Program-made: the position numbers and the translations under genes | In this document: positions 26,501 to 38,900 of the stretch, piece after piece | How the letters are laid out: the number at the start of each line of letters is the position of its first letter | Numbering within the stretch: the stretch's first letter is position 1 | Virus record (IMG/VR): IMGVR_UViG_3300017708_002093 | Coordinates: 1-58,251 of that record | Reading direction: 5' to 3' (one strand) | Source: a virus | DNA length: 58,251 bases | Notes under the pieces: model-generated | Databases searched by the model: none | The model's input: the letters and a program-made list of their open reading frames with translations, nothing else | Told to the model about the DNA's origin: nothing

Positions 26501-29500
26501 AGCAAGAGTATCTACATTTAGGAAAGTTGAAGATTCGCTGTAAGTATTTTCAATTATCTGTTGAGTATAAGGATTCAATGTGTAAATGCCAGGATCAAAA
26601 GCAGGAGAGAATCCAGTAGGAGCTACATTACCAACTTCAAGTTGTCCAATATTATTTTCAAATACAGATCCATCAAAAGGTCCTGTTTTATGATTTGGTT
26701 TACATAATCTAAATGCAATTTGTGCTTCTGTATCGAAAGGACCACTAACAATAGTTTCCCCAACTTCAAATTTACCAGAAATCATTTCAATTTCAAGTAA
26801 TTTTGGTACGATATAATTGCTAATGTCAATACCTTCGAAGAAAGGATAAAATCTAGTAACGGGCTTTAAACCACGAACATCAAATTCTATATTTCTACTC
26901 CTAGTAAATCTTACTGTTTCTGTAAAGTTTGAAGTAGACTCTGATGTGGATTCATTAATTGTTATTTCTGGGGGAATAGTTATTGATGTTACTGAAACTT
27001 CTTGTGATACTTCTTGTGTTGTAACTACATCTGTTGTTTGATCAGTATCTTGAATGTTTCCTCCAAAAGGATCAAAAATAATCGTACCCCAACCAAGACC
27101 ACCACCTCTATCAATTCTTTTGAAGAAGTCATTGGCAGCATCCGGAGGAAGCAATTGTGAAATTAAATCCCTATCTTGTTGAGTAGTACTGTTGAAATCT
27201 ACTGTTAATCTTAATTTGTTATCTGATGTAATACCATTACCTCGATTACCAGCGCTTCTCCGGTTAGAATTTAATACTCCTGGTGGTGAAACTGGATAAC
27301 CTCCAATTGAAGTAATCCCATTAAGAATTGTCTGTGCGTTTAGTATCCATTCATCTGGATCAGACCCTAACTGAACATTAGTTTCATCTATAGCAACTTG
27401 CTCATCTATAACAACATCATTTACTATTGTTATATTTTCATCGGGAATTACATTGATAGTTTCATTTTCGATTACATTATTAGATGTTTTGAAAACTTCT
27501 TCAATCCAAGAATCAATTGGTGGAGTTAAAGTAATAAATCCTTCCCAATATCTTACTAAAAATGGTGTAACACTTTCAGTTTTTGATGCATATGGTTGAT
27601 CATAGTATACAATTTCATCATAATCTAATGTTACTAAATCACCCGTTTTTCTAATTCCAATAGATCCAAGATCACTTACATAACTTTGATCTACATTTGG
27701 ATTAAATGTACTTCCGACTCCATCTATTGCTTCAGACCCTAATTGTAAATCTATACTTGTGGTATAGTTTTTTGGTCGTATAGAAGAATTGCTGCTATTA
27801 TTAGCAATTCTTAAACTGGGATTAATTTTATCTTGATAGTCACTATTTGAAAAATTATCAACAAAAAATCCACATTTAAATCTATCAAGACCTGTATCGG
27901 CATCTTTAATTGTCAAAGTTTCAGTTTTTAATTCTAATAATGAAAGAGTTGTATATTTTTCTAGTCTATTAATTCTATTTTCTAATAAAGAGATATCTTT
28001 CATTCGGTATCTTTTATGTTCTGACATATCAACAGATACATTTTTAGTATTAAATGTATATGGAGGTATGTAGATATTTGCAATGTCTAAAGAATTTGTC
28101 TTAGAATTTGGAATAACTGGAGAATCTGATGGTATTCCTTCTATAATTTCAAACTTCCCATCGGGATTCAATATAACTTTATCAATTCTTCCAAGATAAT
28201 ATGAATAATTTAAAGTAATATTTTCTCCGGGAACAATGATGTAATTAGAATACTGTCCAGAAGAAGAGAAATTTCTCGAATCGAATTCAAATGGAGATTT
28301 AGTCGAAGAAGAGAATGGACCAACTCTTGGTCTAATGTCAATAAAATCAGATAATCTTGTATTGGCATAATATGGAACATTATGCTTAAAGTTATCAGTA
28401 GCATAACTATTAATTGTCATAACTTCTCCAGTATCTGAAGAATCTATAGTATAATTTTGAAATATGACTTTTAATTTTCTCTTTGGTTCTTCTACATTTC
28501 TTTTCCTAACTAATCTGGAATAATCATATAAAGTGTCTCTTTGACCATCATCTAAGAAGTAATTATCACTGACATTTTTACTTCCTCTTACTTTAACAGA
28601 CACTATTGCTTCTATCGAAGACTCTTTACCAACAATTACTTCTCCTATAGAGAATTTGAATGTATTTAAGTGAACATACTCTAACTTGTCAGTGTCTTTT
28701 CTGCTTACTACTAATCCAACTGCACCAGAAGATTTTCCTCTAATTTCTTCTCCGATAATAAAGTCTGAATTTATATTTGATGGTCCACTAAATGAACTTA
28801 AAGTCAAGTTTGGTAGGATTGGATCTAATGTATCAGTAGATTCATAAATTGCCAAGAATCTCAAAACATCAGGAACATTTAAACTTATCTGTCTATCTTG
28901 AACTCTAGTTCCATAGAGATTACTATAGTTTAATCCATCATTTAATGTAGTAGTTCCAATACCAGATGAAACAAGTTTAGAGTTTTGTATTGTAATGGAA
29001 GAAGTTTTATTTAATTTTTTAGATTTTGAAGTTAAATCTAGATTCTTAACTGTAGAAATTAGTTCGTAATCACCAGAAGACTTAGTGAGATTTGAAAGAG
29101 TGACAGTTTTTCCGGAAATATCTAGTAAAAACTGATCTCTTCTTAATTTTTCATATGAACCATCAGTGTAAGATAAGACATACTTATCCTCATCAAAAGA
29201 CTCAAAGAAAATATCGGTATCTTCTGATGGAATATTTACTTCAATAGAATTTAAATTAAAAGTTCCAGTAAAAGTTCTTCTTTGAAGTATTTCATTTTCT
29301 GTAAAATTTAATGAAGAAACATTTATGTTGTTAAGTTTGGTCATCATTCGACCAGAACTTGGAATGTTAGATTGTATTTTTAATATATTTGTTACACTTT
29401 GCGTGGAATTAGATAATTGCCCATTGCAAACACCACTAACTGATTCTATAGATTCTATCTCAAAGAAGGTTCCACCTACACTAACATTAGTAACTTTATT

Positions 29501-31354
29501 AAAAATTGGATCACTATCTACTGAAGAATATGAAATAATATCACCAATTTTTATTAGGTTTGTGAATTTTTTATCTAAACCAGCAGAGACAGTACTAATT
29601 CCTCCACTAGATCCTGTTATGTTAAATGTAGTTCCCGGAGAACTAATGTATGATTTTCTCGACAGAATTGTATCTGCATTAAACGTAGAAATTCCAGTTT
29701 GAGAATTTACTGATTTAACATCACTAATAGAATAATCAGTTACAGAACTGATCAGTCTTGAATTATCAATTCCATTTACTGAAAATGGCTCATTTTCTAA
29801 AAATGTTCCACCAACTTGATACAATGTTAAAGAATTGCTACCTGATGAAGTGTCAGATACTAAGTATCCAGAAGAACCACTTCTTTTTCCTTCAATGAAT
29901 GCTGGTGTATTTAATGTATCTGTTAATGGACTGGTTAATCCAATAGTTGTAAAAGTTTGAACATCAAACAATCTAAGTTCAAATCTACTAGTATCATCAA
30001 TATAACTAGATTCCGGAACAAAATCATAGACTCTTGCATACCCAATAGTCGTTCCTGCAGCAACATTTGGGGTTGCTCCAATTCTAGAGTCCATCAATTT
30101 TACGATAGAATCTGTGCCTAGACCTGGAGTTATTGACCCATAAACATTGTTTACTATGGTCAAAGAACCAGTATTAAAATTTACTGCCTGAATATCAATC
30201 TCTTTTGTTGTTCTTGCTTTTTTAGCATCTAATAAGGTAGCAGAAATGGTTTCTACATCATACCCTTGAACGTATGCTTTTCCAGGTCCAATTTGATATA
30301 CTATAGAATCTTCTGATGGTATATTCCCTTGAACAGTCTTTTGATCTTCGAAGTAAATACCATCAGAAAGAGTTCTATCATTTAAAGAATCTCTGACAAA
30401 AAGCGTAAATGGTTTTACGAAATAATCTCCAGATTCATCAAAAGTTCTTCTTGCTAGTTGATCTCTTAAAATATTATACTGAGGATCTTCATCAAAAAAT
30501 TGTGGAATTCCTCCATTAATTCTAAGAATTTCTACAAAAGAATCTGTATTTAAATCATCAACTTCCCTCTTTGATAACTTAAGTTCTATCTTAAATCTGT
30601 CTGCACCAGGAGCAGCAAAGTTTAAAAATCCTTTAGCATTATCAAATAATGTTTCATCATCATCAGAATTTACAATAGTTTCTAGTACATCAAATCCAAC
30701 TTTGTATGATGGGTCAATTCCATATTGGTCCAGTAAAATTGTTTGTGTTTCTACTTTAGCAAAAACTCCTCTTATAAAGTAAACACCTTTAGAAATAGTT
30801 ACAGCACTGCCTTCAGATATGGCATTTTCTGAAATGGTATTAGCAAAACCTTCACCAGTCTGAAGAAAACTATTAGTTCCGAAAGAAACGTCAGATTCTA
30901 AGATTAAAGTTTCTGAACTGGAGAAAACTTTAGTATCAAAATTTTCTCCACCACTACCAAGATATTTTACATATAATGTATAATTTCCTTTTTCTGAATC
31001 TGTATTAGGTAAGAGAAGTACTACTTCTGCAGTAACACCACTACTTAAACCTTTTATTTTTATTCCTTTAAGATCATTGAAATAAACAGACACAGGAATA
31101 CCATTGTATTCTGATTCAATCTGAACAGCATACAATGGATTTTCATATTTTAACTGTCCAGGTATAACTACAGATCCCTCTTTAAAGATATGCTTACCAA
31201 ATTGCTCAGATTGATTCTGTGCAATTGACTGTAACGTATTTAATTCTCTAGCCTGAACAGGATATCCTGGCTTGAATAATACTTTATAATAATCTTTCTG
31301 AGGATCAAAATCGTCAAAATAAGGTGAGACGTTGAGATTAGTTTCCTGTGACAT
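23510..31354 (-). CDS. Giant baseplate / fibre-attachment structural protein (DUF4815-like N-terminus)
   Basis: A 2614-residue protein. The N-terminus (LNVSPYFDDFDPQKDYYKVL, FKPGYPVQARELNTLQSIAQ, HIFKEGSVVIPGQ) matches DUF4815-type phage proteins as I recall them. A middle section holds many beta strands with S/T/G loops. Around 1750-1770 there is an Asn/Thr-only linker, then near 1780 the WDPLAQSFYV motif found in many virion proteins. A Gly-rich repeat lies at 2010-2110 and a gp15-like module near 2190-2265. It replaces gp9-gp12/wac of T4 between gp8 and gp13, so a wedge or fibre-holding role is likely. The exact homologue is not certain. Confidence 0.85.
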   Translation of the reverse strand: MSQETNLNVSPYFDDFDPQKDYYKVLFKPGYPVQARELNTLQSIAQNQSEQFGKHIFKEGSVVIPGQLKYENPLYAVQIESEYNGIPVSVYFNDLKGIKIKGLSSGVTAEVVLLLPNTDSEKGNYTLYVKYLGSGGENFDTKVFSSSETLILESDVSFGTNSFLQTGEGFANTISENAISEGSAVTISKGVYFIRGVFAKVETQTILLDQYGIDPSYKVGFDVLETIVNSDDDETLFDNAKGFLNFAAPGADRFKIELKLSKREVDDLNTDSFVEILRINGGIPQFFDEDPQYNILRDQLARRTFDESGDYFVKPFTLFVRDSLNDRTLSDGIYFEDQKTVQGNIPSEDSIVYQIGPGKAYVQGYDVETISATLLDAKKARTTKEIDIQAVNFNTGSLTIVNNVYGSITPGLGTDSIVKLMDSRIGATPNVAAGTTIGYARVYDFVPESSYIDDTSRFELRLFDVQTFTTIGLTSPLTDTLNTPAFIEGKRSGSSGYLVSDTSSGSNSLTLYQVGGTFLENEPFSVNGIDNSRLISSVTDYSISDVKSVNSQTGISTFNADTILSRKSYISSPGTTFNITGSSGGISTVSAGLDKKFTNLIKIGDIISYSSVDSDPIFNKVTNVSVGGTFFEIESIESVSGVCNGQLSNSTQSVTNILKIQSNIPSSGRMMTKLNNINVSSLNFTENEILQRRTFTGTFNLNSIEVNIPSEDTDIFFESFDEDKYVLSYTDGSYEKLRRDQFLLDISGKTVTLSNLTKSSGDYELISTVKNLDLTSKSKKLNKTSSITIQNSKLVSSGIGTTTLNDGLNYSNLYGTRVQDRQISLNVPDVLRFLAIYESTDTLDPILPNLTLSSFSGPSNINSDFIIGEEIRGKSSGAVGLVVSRKDTDKLEYVHLNTFKFSIGEVIVGKESSIEAIVSVKVRGSKNVSDNYFLDDGQRDTLYDYSRLVRKRNVEEPKRKLKVIFQNYTIDSSDTGEVMTINSYATDNFKHNVPYYANTRLSDFIDIRPRVGPFSSSTKSPFEFDSRNFSSSGQYSNYIIVPGENITLNYSYYLGRIDKVILNPDGKFEIIEGIPSDSPVIPNSKTNSLDIANIYIPPYTFNTKNVSVDMSEHKRYRMKDISLLENRINRLEKYTTLSLLELKTETLTIKDADTGLDRFKCGFFVDNFSNSDYQDKINPSLRIANNSSNSSIRPKNYTTSIDLQLGSEAIDGVGSTFNPNVDQSYVSDLGSIGIRKTGDLVTLDYDEIVYYDQPYASKTESVTPFLVRYWEGFITLTPPIDSWIEEVFKTSNNVIENETINVIPDENITIVNDVVIDEQVAIDETNVQLGSDPDEWILNAQTILNGITSIGGYPVSPPGVLNSNRRSAGNRGNGITSDNKLRLTVDFNSTTQQDRDLISQLLPPDAANDFFKRIDRGGGLGWGTIIFDPFGGNIQDTDQTTDVVTTQEVSQEVSVTSITIPPEITINESTSESTSNFTETVRFTRSRNIEFDVRGLKPVTRFYPFFEGIDISNYIVPKLLEIEMISGKFEVGETIVSGPFDTEAQIAFRLCKPNHKTGPFDGSVFENNIGQLEVGNVAPTGFSPAFDPGIYTLNPYTQQIIENTYSESSTFLNVDTLALQLPAETEYFGLINEQMTLIGNSSGAVAKVTKVRLISDNAGRLIGSIFIPNPNVVGNPKWINGENTFTVIDTPNLSDLGLKFDEFIPNQRVNESSAEAEYISSGIRNIEETTITTTRNITIIPERVKNTTNITNTTINTTTATTTNNSNNNNGQFGSWEQWDPLAQSFYVRDASGIFLTSCDIYFETKDNQVPVTFQIRPMIAGVPSTLVVPFSEVTLEPSQVNLSIDGSVPTRIRFPSPVYLNGPKEIQTRQAPIGSQQSSEYAIVLLSGSPNYRVFISELGQNDITTGIKLSQQYTLGSLFKSQNGSVWTPSQLEDLKYKIYRANFKPQGLVRFFNPTLAKSNKKITVTGANQLLPLSKKSIVGFDTTTYDQDVVPGVSLVQGSATGTLVAIGGSILVGSGASVLTVGTGYSTSATLSNISLESVTGDGFGAVAELNTNSDGQVNVINITDGGNAYTVGDVLVIPEDASINSGFGARFQVTSIGSTNTFIVEDIQGQFSTGITTISYINSSGITTYVGPDVKPSTVIDDQYNTGLHMKIYHVNHGMHSPENYLRISEMRPTFDGGYLSETTTEIIASETEIGLEDATGFDTFEGNTVDSSNPGYALIGKELVEYNNVVNNTLQITQRSFNDVRSPTYPIGSSVEKYEFNGISLRRINKVHNLSLVDQTKHPTNLNSYHVKLEMGATDFEGTSIGVDRTNDRYFLETVQKGRSGTNLSSNIQYEAITPNFATIVPSETSMDAKLRSFAGTSVGGNENSFTDLGFEDVSIGEINLLSSPRFVCSKVNEEKNIGTLSPGSKSLTMEILMNTNNSLVSPVIDLVKTNVILTSNLVNNPNGIGDNSTYATSDNTRTLFDDDHAAIYISKPVRMKLPANSLKVFLSASRTNQNDVRVLYRLFRSDSTEISQNYELFPGYSNYSVDGQGIKRVIDNSLNDGSSDSKVTETSNQIFRDYEYSVDDLPEFDAFSIKIVMASENQAVPPEVKELRAIATIKPKG

Positions 31355-31360
31355 GCTTCC

Positions 31361-32944
31361 TTAGAATTGTAAAATTACTTTGATATCTTCTTTTTGATTT
31401 GATGACCTAGTTATAGAAGGTCTATTATCAACATAAATTATGTTTCCAGAGTACTTTTCAACTTCTGGATTAGAGACCCCTCCAAAAAAAGATTGTCCCA
31501 ATTGATATGTATTATTATTTATTGACTCAGTTGAACCATCAAAACTAACATCAATTTGCAGATCTATACTATCTTCAAAGTTTATTTCAACACTTCCATT
31601 TGAAAATGGAGTGGCGGTAAATCTTTCCATGTTAAACCCATAAGTTGGAGACGGATTTTTACTTCCATCAGTATTAAATCCTACAAGTCTTCTATCTTGC
31701 CAATACTTTAATACTCCTGTATTCTTATCATATGAAATTACTCTACCGACAGCAGTTACATTAGTATCTAATGTTTGAGTAAAGAAAGAATCTGCGTTAA
31801 TTGTTACTTCTTTATAAAAATCTGGAGATTGAGTATCTAATGATTTTAATTTTAATGCATATAAAGAACTTACAGTTGAATCACTTAAAATCTCTGAAGA
31901 AGCATATTTTAATGCATTTTCAACTATACCAAATCTTGAGATTTGATTGCCTGTAATAAAATCGGGATTTTCTGTAGTATTTTCAATTCTGGTATAAAGA
32001 AGAACATTTGATGCTCCAAGTTCAGTGTAAATATCAAAACCGTGACCACCCTTAGGTGGAATAATCACATCAAATATAGGCATAGTGTCTTGGACAGTTA
32101 CGCCTCTTGACTCTAAATCTATTGTTCCAAAAGTATAACCAGAACCTCCTTTGGAAATAACAACACTTTCAACTTTTTGATCATTATTTAAAATGACTGT
32201 AGCAAAAGCACCAGATCCATCACCTTTAATTGGAACATCTGTAATTGTATTGCCTGAAGTAAATGATACACCTACTCCTCTATTTCTAATTTTTGCAATT
32301 TTTAATTGCCCACTAGAAGAAGCGTGATTTTTAACTGCTTGAGTGTCTGTATTTGTTGCCCAGTTTTTGGGGGTGGGTATGAAAAATACAGATTCAAATT
32401 TTACTAAATCTCTTGGTTTAATAGTATAGAGATATTTCCAAATATAACCATCTCCACTATTACCTGCTCTTCTTGGTTCTAATGCAATAAATGTAGGTTG
32501 ATCTAAAGATTGATTACCTTTAAAATTATTCTCTGGAGATGCTCCATTATCTAAGCAAATATAAACATTCAAATCTTCATTAATTATATAATAATTTGAA
32601 GAGTAGAGACTTGTTGCTTCCGACTGAGGAGAAACATTTGATGATGTAATATCATGGCGATACATGTCATAAATGAGTCCAGATTCCCATTCACGTTTTT
32701 TTACAACTTGAGATGCATCTTGAGGTAGGATTTTCGACAATCCTATCATAGTATCCCAATAATCATTTTCTTGGTCTAAGGAGTCTTTGGGTGCTGGAGG
32801 AGTAACATCCCAATCCGATGAATATTCATTAGAATTTGGCAATCCAATAAACGCATAGTAAGAATTATCATCAGAATTGGTAATTTTAGATACAAAATTA
32901 CTAGCATTTAATATTCTTAATTGATCAGTTATAATTGCCGACAT
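31361..32944 (-). CDS. 8: Baseplate wedge protein gp8
   Basis: A 527-residue protein (T4: 334). N-terminal SKITNSDDNSYYAFIGLPN, then DYWDTMIGLSKILPQDASQVV, and SGDGYIWKYLYTIKPRDLVKF are gp8 hallmarks. Residues about 215-280 are an inserted Gly-rich beta unit (VVISKGGSGYTFGTIDLES). gp8 is part of the wedge arms. A cluster of late promoters lies just upstream, and the giant 2614-residue gene follows after 6 nt. Confidence 0.93.
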   Translation of the reverse strand: MSAIITDQLRILNASNFVSKITNSDDNSYYAFIGLPNSNEYSSDWDVTPPAPKDSLDQENDYWDTMIGLSKILPQDASQVVKKREWESGLIYDMYRHDITSSNVSPQSEATSLYSSNYYIINEDLNVYICLDNGASPENNFKGNQSLDQPTFIALEPRRAGNSGDGYIWKYLYTIKPRDLVKFESVFFIPTPKNWATNTDTQAVKNHASSSGQLKIAKIRNRGVGVSFTSGNTITDVPIKGDGSGAFATVILNNDQKVESVVISKGGSGYTFGTIDLESRGVTVQDTMPIFDVIIPPKGGHGFDIYTELGASNVLLYTRIENTTENPDFITGNQISRFGIVENALKYASSEILSDSTVSSLYALKLKSLDTQSPDFYKEVTINADSFFTQTLDTNVTAVGRVISYDKNTGVLKYWQDRRLVGFNTDGSKNPSPTYGFNMERFTATPFSNGSVEINFEDSIDLQIDVSFDGSTESINNNTYQLGQSFFGGVSNPEVEKYSGNIIYVDNRPSITRSSNQKEDIKVILQF

Positions 32945-32960
32945 TTGGGTAGGTTTTTTT

Positions 32961-32976
32961 TATTTATTTATTTATG
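32961..32976 (-). promoter_or_regulatory. Tandem late promoters for gp8
   Basis: Three overlapping late-type octamers (AATAAATA at 32968-32961 and 32972-32965, CATAAATA at 32976-32969) in a TATT repeat, 16 nt or more upstream of the gp8 ATG and covering the stop codon of the gp7-like gene. Confidence 0.75.
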
Positions 32977-35900
32977 ATGAATACAGATCATTTTTTAATG
33001 GTTGAACTCTCTGAATAATTGCAGAAGACTCAATTCCAGAAATTCCATTTTGATTTACATTAAATTGTTTTGGGTTAGATCTAGTCAAATTACTAATTCT
33101 ACCCCAACTATAGTCACCATAGTAGTAAGTTTGCCCTAAACTTACTAAACCATTGTAATCTGAAACACTTACAATTACTTGTGCAATTGATGTAGTTCCT
33201 ACACCAGAAACTGTAGTTTGTGCAATAGAAACTTGAGAAACTCTATAAACATTATCTATGAAAGTAGATCCAATTCCAATCACATTATTGTTCTCATCAA
33301 GTGAGGTTAATCCATATCCAACATTACTATTTCTAATAGTAAAATAGTATCCAGTTTGAATACCACTTATAGAAGTAGATGCCGAACCTGTTATTTCAGA
33401 ATCTCTTATAAATGAGTTTTCTGTAATAAACAAGTCAAATACAATTCCAGTAGAAGCAACTCCTGCAATAGAAGTAGTTCCAATTCCAGTAATGATACCA
33501 AAGTCACCTTCATACTCTGCTTTTGTGATAGTTTCAAAGTCTCTTTCCGGAAATTCCACAAGAACTGATGGTGGTGTAGATGAAGTATAACCAGAACCAG
33601 AATTTGTAAGATTTATTACAGAAACTGAAGAACCAGATAATGTAGCAGTTCCAGTAGCAGTCGTTCCAAGTCCAACTGGAGAAGAAATAATAACCGAAGG
33701 TGTTGTGCTATAACCAACACCATTCTCATTAATTTCTATGGAAGTTATAGTTCCTGCAGATGATACTGTAGCAGTAGCAGCACATGAAACTAAATTATCT
33801 TGATTAAAGATTTTTATAGTTCTAAAGATTTCGTTAATTGTACCAAGTTCATCAAAACTATCAAAGAAAGTTTTCAGGTTATCAACAAACAACTCACTGT
33901 CACTAGTAGAAAGATTTTTTATTAAATATGCAGTTGGATTTATTGATGGTGATAATGATGATCTTGCTTTGGAAACTAAGAATCCTCTGGAAGAACTTGC
34001 TGACCCAACAAATGATGCGGAAGACAAGAATAAGTCATTTCTTTGCTTACACCAGATTGCATTTCTTAGTAAACTTCTATCGTTAGAAATTCCTACACCT
34101 GAATAGAGATTAGTTCTAACAGAATCTGATGAAATAATTTCATTAACAATTCTAGATTTTTCTTTTAAATTTTGATCATCTGAATCTAATCTAAGAGTAT
34201 CACCAACTTTTACAGTTTCTAATACATCAACATCTTTAACGTCAATTTTATCTGTACCTTCATAAAATAAAACTTGAGAAGTTGTATCATTAAAAAGTTT
34301 TGAAGATTTATCATCAAAAGATTGAGGAGCTTCTATGAATTCAATCACACTTCCACCATTAAATATGTAAGATTCTCCTGGAACTTGAATAACACCATTT
34401 AAGATAATAATAAAGTTATTTGCTAAATCTAAATTTGATCCTTGTCTGCTCTCAAACGAAGTCTGTTTACCATCAATTCTAAGTGGGAAAAATCTTCTCT
34501 TACCATCAATTAAATCATCAATCTTATCAATAGAAATTATCTTACCAAAATGCCAAGAAGCAACTTCATCTTGATATATTTCATCAATAACTAATTGGAA
34601 TTCTTGTAAAGATAATGAAGGATCTGTGGGAATACCTTCTAATCCATTAATGGGAATAGTAAGAATGTCATTTTTCTTATATGAATAACCATAATTTACA
34701 ATTTCAAAACTAAGAATACTACTATCTAAACTTACTTGAATGTTAGCAGCTGCTTGAGTACCAATACCAATCTGTGGAGTAGATGAACTGTAAACCATTG
34801 GTATATTTGAATATGTCAATGGGGCATCAAATACTATTGTTGGAGGCATAGATGATATAAATCCACCTACAGTTTCAGTGATGTCTACGGAAATAACATT
34901 ACCATTATTGACTACAGCAGTTCCAATAAACTGAATAGTAGAAACTTCAGAAATATTAGTGGTAACACCAACATTCACTGTTTGAACTCCTACTCTATAA
35001 CCAGATCCACTATTCCCAATACTAACCGAAGAAACTGTTCCAAGTCCAGAGATGATGGCAGTACCACCAGCAGAAACTAATGGTTGATAACCAAACCCAG
35101 CAGAAGAACCTACAGATACGATAACACCACCTCTAGGTATACTGGAGGTATTAATGTCATAAACTGCTTGTACAGGGTCTCCTGTAAAGGTTATAGAGGT
35201 TATTCCTGCAGACTCTACAAGATCATAAGAACCTTGAATAGGAACTACACTGTCCCTTTTTGGTTGTTGTAGTATACTTCTAATTAAAGTAACTCCATTA
35301 TTAGTAGAAATTCCTACAATGTCTTGACCATCGGATTGTATTGTGAAGGTATTATCAATACCATTAAATTGATTAGAGATAGAGTCAAAAATATAGTTAT
35401 CACTGTAAGGAGTAATGTCAGTTCCTTGTATTCCAGACCTCAAGAAAATTCTTCCACTAAATGTAGAAGATGTCTTTATGCTATTAAAATCAACTTCTTC
35501 TGGATCAGATGGATTTTCAATAGGTACTTTTCCTTTAGGTGCTTCTGCAAAATAAATTTCATTATCTATAATGTTATAATTTGCGGTTACTTTTCTTACA
35601 ATAGAACCAGATAAATGGGTTTCAAGTTCAGTTCCCAACTCAGATCTAGTCACTAAAACATCGTTGTTAATATTTTCATAATTAACAACGTTTATTCTGA
35701 CAATTTCATTGTTAATTTTAAGATAGTCTCCACTTGATAATTCTAATGCATCATCAACAGAAACGATGTTATTAATTGCAGTTAGATCTGCAGTGAGTGA
35801 TGTACTTTTTGCAGTGGCCACTACTGGAGACTGAATTACGTTATCAATAGCAATCAATGATTTTGTATTTTGTTTTTGTGAATTAAACTGATGATCTTCC

Positions 35901-38900
35901 CCAATTCCAGTAGATGCAATGTTCAAGTAAACTGGAGGTAATGCTAATGCATCAGTAGCAGATCCAGATACTCTAATTTGCAAATCATTAATCTTAACAG
36001 CATATACTAATTCAGGAAGAATATCCGTAGATCCTATTCCTGGAATGCTCGTGGTTTCTATTCCGATAGGAGATCCAAATGTTCCTCCCTGGTTATAAGT
36101 GAGTTTTTCTCCAGTAGTAAAGTAATGATTAGGAATTAAGAAAGTATCTTCATCGAGATTTACATAATCTGTGCTTGATCCATCAAAAACTTTTTTGAAG
36201 ATTAAATTATCTTGATGAGTAAGATTAAAGGTTTTCTTGACTGAATTGAGTGTTCCAGTATATTTTCCATGATCCTGTTCAATTCTAGATTGATGTCCTT
36301 CTATATCAATAAGATCTTTATTAAGAGAAGGACCAAAAACAAATTTAAATAATCTTATTTCATAATCAATGTTTGCATCTGGAGTGAAGAATAAAATAAC
36401 TTTTTCGGATGCCCCAGAACCAACAGTTCCGGTAGATAAAATACCTAAATTAGATCCAGTATTTACAATTCCATACTCTACTTGATTAGAAATATCTAAA
36501 GTTGGATTAAACAATGATACAACTTCACTAAACTGGTACTGACTATTAGTCACATCCTCAATTGATACTGCATAATAAGATGAATTATAATCACTCCCAA
36601 AAAATGATGAAATAGAGACCGTAGATGGAGATGATGAAGAAGGAATTGATGTGAATTCTGATTCAATATAGTTTTGATGCATTGAATCACTTGCTATTCC
36701 AGTTGCAGTACTATTTCCAATTCCAATAGTTAATGAATTTATGGTATATGTAGAAGCAGTAGATACATTTGGTGTAAATGAAACTATCAGATTTGATCCA
36801 GAAATAGAAGCATCAAATGTTCCTATCCCTGTTCCAAATGATGATGAAAAATTAGATTCTAAATTTCCATAATCAGTAATGTATACATTAGTATCATCAT
36901 GAATGACATTTATTTCTACGGATTCAAATTCATTATTATCTGCATTAGAAATTAAAGTATGAAGTTTGAGTGCTCTATAAGTACTTCCAACAGAAACAAT
37001 AGTACAAATTCCTGATGTTCCTTGTGGTAAAGTTGTTGTATGAGTATTTAAAGATGCTACATTACCTAATGATAGAGATCCAATTCCAGAAATAGTCTCA
37101 TCTAAACTAAAACTAGTAATACTTAGATTGTAATCATTAATAGAAAATTTAGATGGATATAAAAGTAATTCTATATTACCTGAATTAATTCTTGCATCAA
37201 AATATCCTAAATCATCTTGAGAAAATAATTTTGCATACTGATTAATGTAAGTAAATGAATCATCATGAATTAGTGAAACTATGTTGAACATAGATTCACT
37301 AGAGAATAATTTATCCGTAGTATTAATGAAGTATTTTACATATCTATAATTACTGTATTGTTTTTTATTGACTACCGTAAATTTTTCAAATCTAGATTCA
37401 GAATTAAAAAATTCAGAAATGTCGTCAATTTTAAGAACTCTATTTCCAGATGATTCTCTATAATCTTGGATGATGCTAGAATTAAAAAATATTTTATTTG
37501 ATGTAGTTAAATCCGAAATTGTATTTAAATTTTCTGTTGCTAGATCAAAGTTAAATACACAATCTAAATCAATTACAGAATCTAAATTTCGAATTGCTCC
37601 TATAAATCCAGAATTTTGGTTAGTAGAAATTCCACTACTTATTTTTTGGGGGGGTAGAATTTCTAGAGTAGAAAACTTTTTAAATCCTGAAGTATGGTTT
37701 AATGAAGAAACTGAATCATTCCAAGTTTCAAAAGGAACTTCTGATTTTACATCATAAGAAAAATACTGATAGTAATCATTATCAGATATTCTCTGGAATG
37801 TATCATTTAAAAATCCCTTTTCAAATTTCCAACCTTTTCTTTTGTCGGAAGAATCTGAAATTTTATAGTACCCATTTGATTCTACTAAATCTTGAATAAT
37901 TGACTTAGATCCACTTGTTTCTCCTAATAAGGTATTACCAATCTCAAATGTATCCGAAGAAGATACTATAAGAATTCCTTGTTGTGGACTCCAATTCTGA
38001 ACAATTCCTTTTGATTTTTTTGAAATTATTCTTTCACTAATAGCAAAATTAGTTTGCTTGAGTTTAGAATTAAAAGTAGGAAAGTATGATTCTGGTACTA
38101 CTTGAGCACTAGATAAATTTGAATTAAAAACACCCAGAATTTCATCAGATCCTATAAGATCAGATACACTATAAGTAAAGTTTCCACCAATACCACCTAT
38201 GTTTGGGTCAATTGATGAAATTTCAAAGAGAGCATAGTCAAATTCGGAAGAATTATATGATTTTGTATTTACTCTTATTTCTGGGTCATTAATTTTAACA
38301 CCTTCAATAAATACTTTCGTCCCAATTTGAAACGGAAAATCTGCAATAGCACTGAATTGAGTTTCTAAAGTAACCGTCACATTTTTTAGATCAGAATCAT
38401 AAGTTATGTTTATAATTTTAAATCCATTTGAGTTTGAAATTGGTATTAATTTAGGTTGAACTTGATTAATACCTGAAGTATTTTTTAATATTTTTACTTT
38501 TTTCTCACTAGGTAAATACTCTAATTTAACATCATTTACAGGTTTTTTAGTTAAACCATCAATTACAACTAAATCTGTATCAGTGAGATAAGAAAATCCT
38601 GCTGTCACAACTTCAATTTCATCGAAGGTTGATAATACATCTACATTCAAAATAGTCGGTATTTTTGCAGAAGGATTGATAGTGGAATCTATAGAATAAT
38701 TAAATCCTATGGAATTGAATGAATAATCTTTAATTTTTCCAATTGTGTTCGAAGAAGCATAAACATGCCCATCCTTTCCAAGATCACTTTCTATAAAAAT
38801 TTCTGGAATTGAGTAGAATTCAAAAGTTTTATTTTTTAGAACTATCTCAGAGATTGGTCCAATCAAATTAGTATCATTTGTAGAATATTTAAAAGTTGCT

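Noticed and set aside
31516-31523. AATAAATA inside gp8 as a promoter for the 2614-aa gene
   Set aside because: Within coding sequence, 162 nt from the start; no support.
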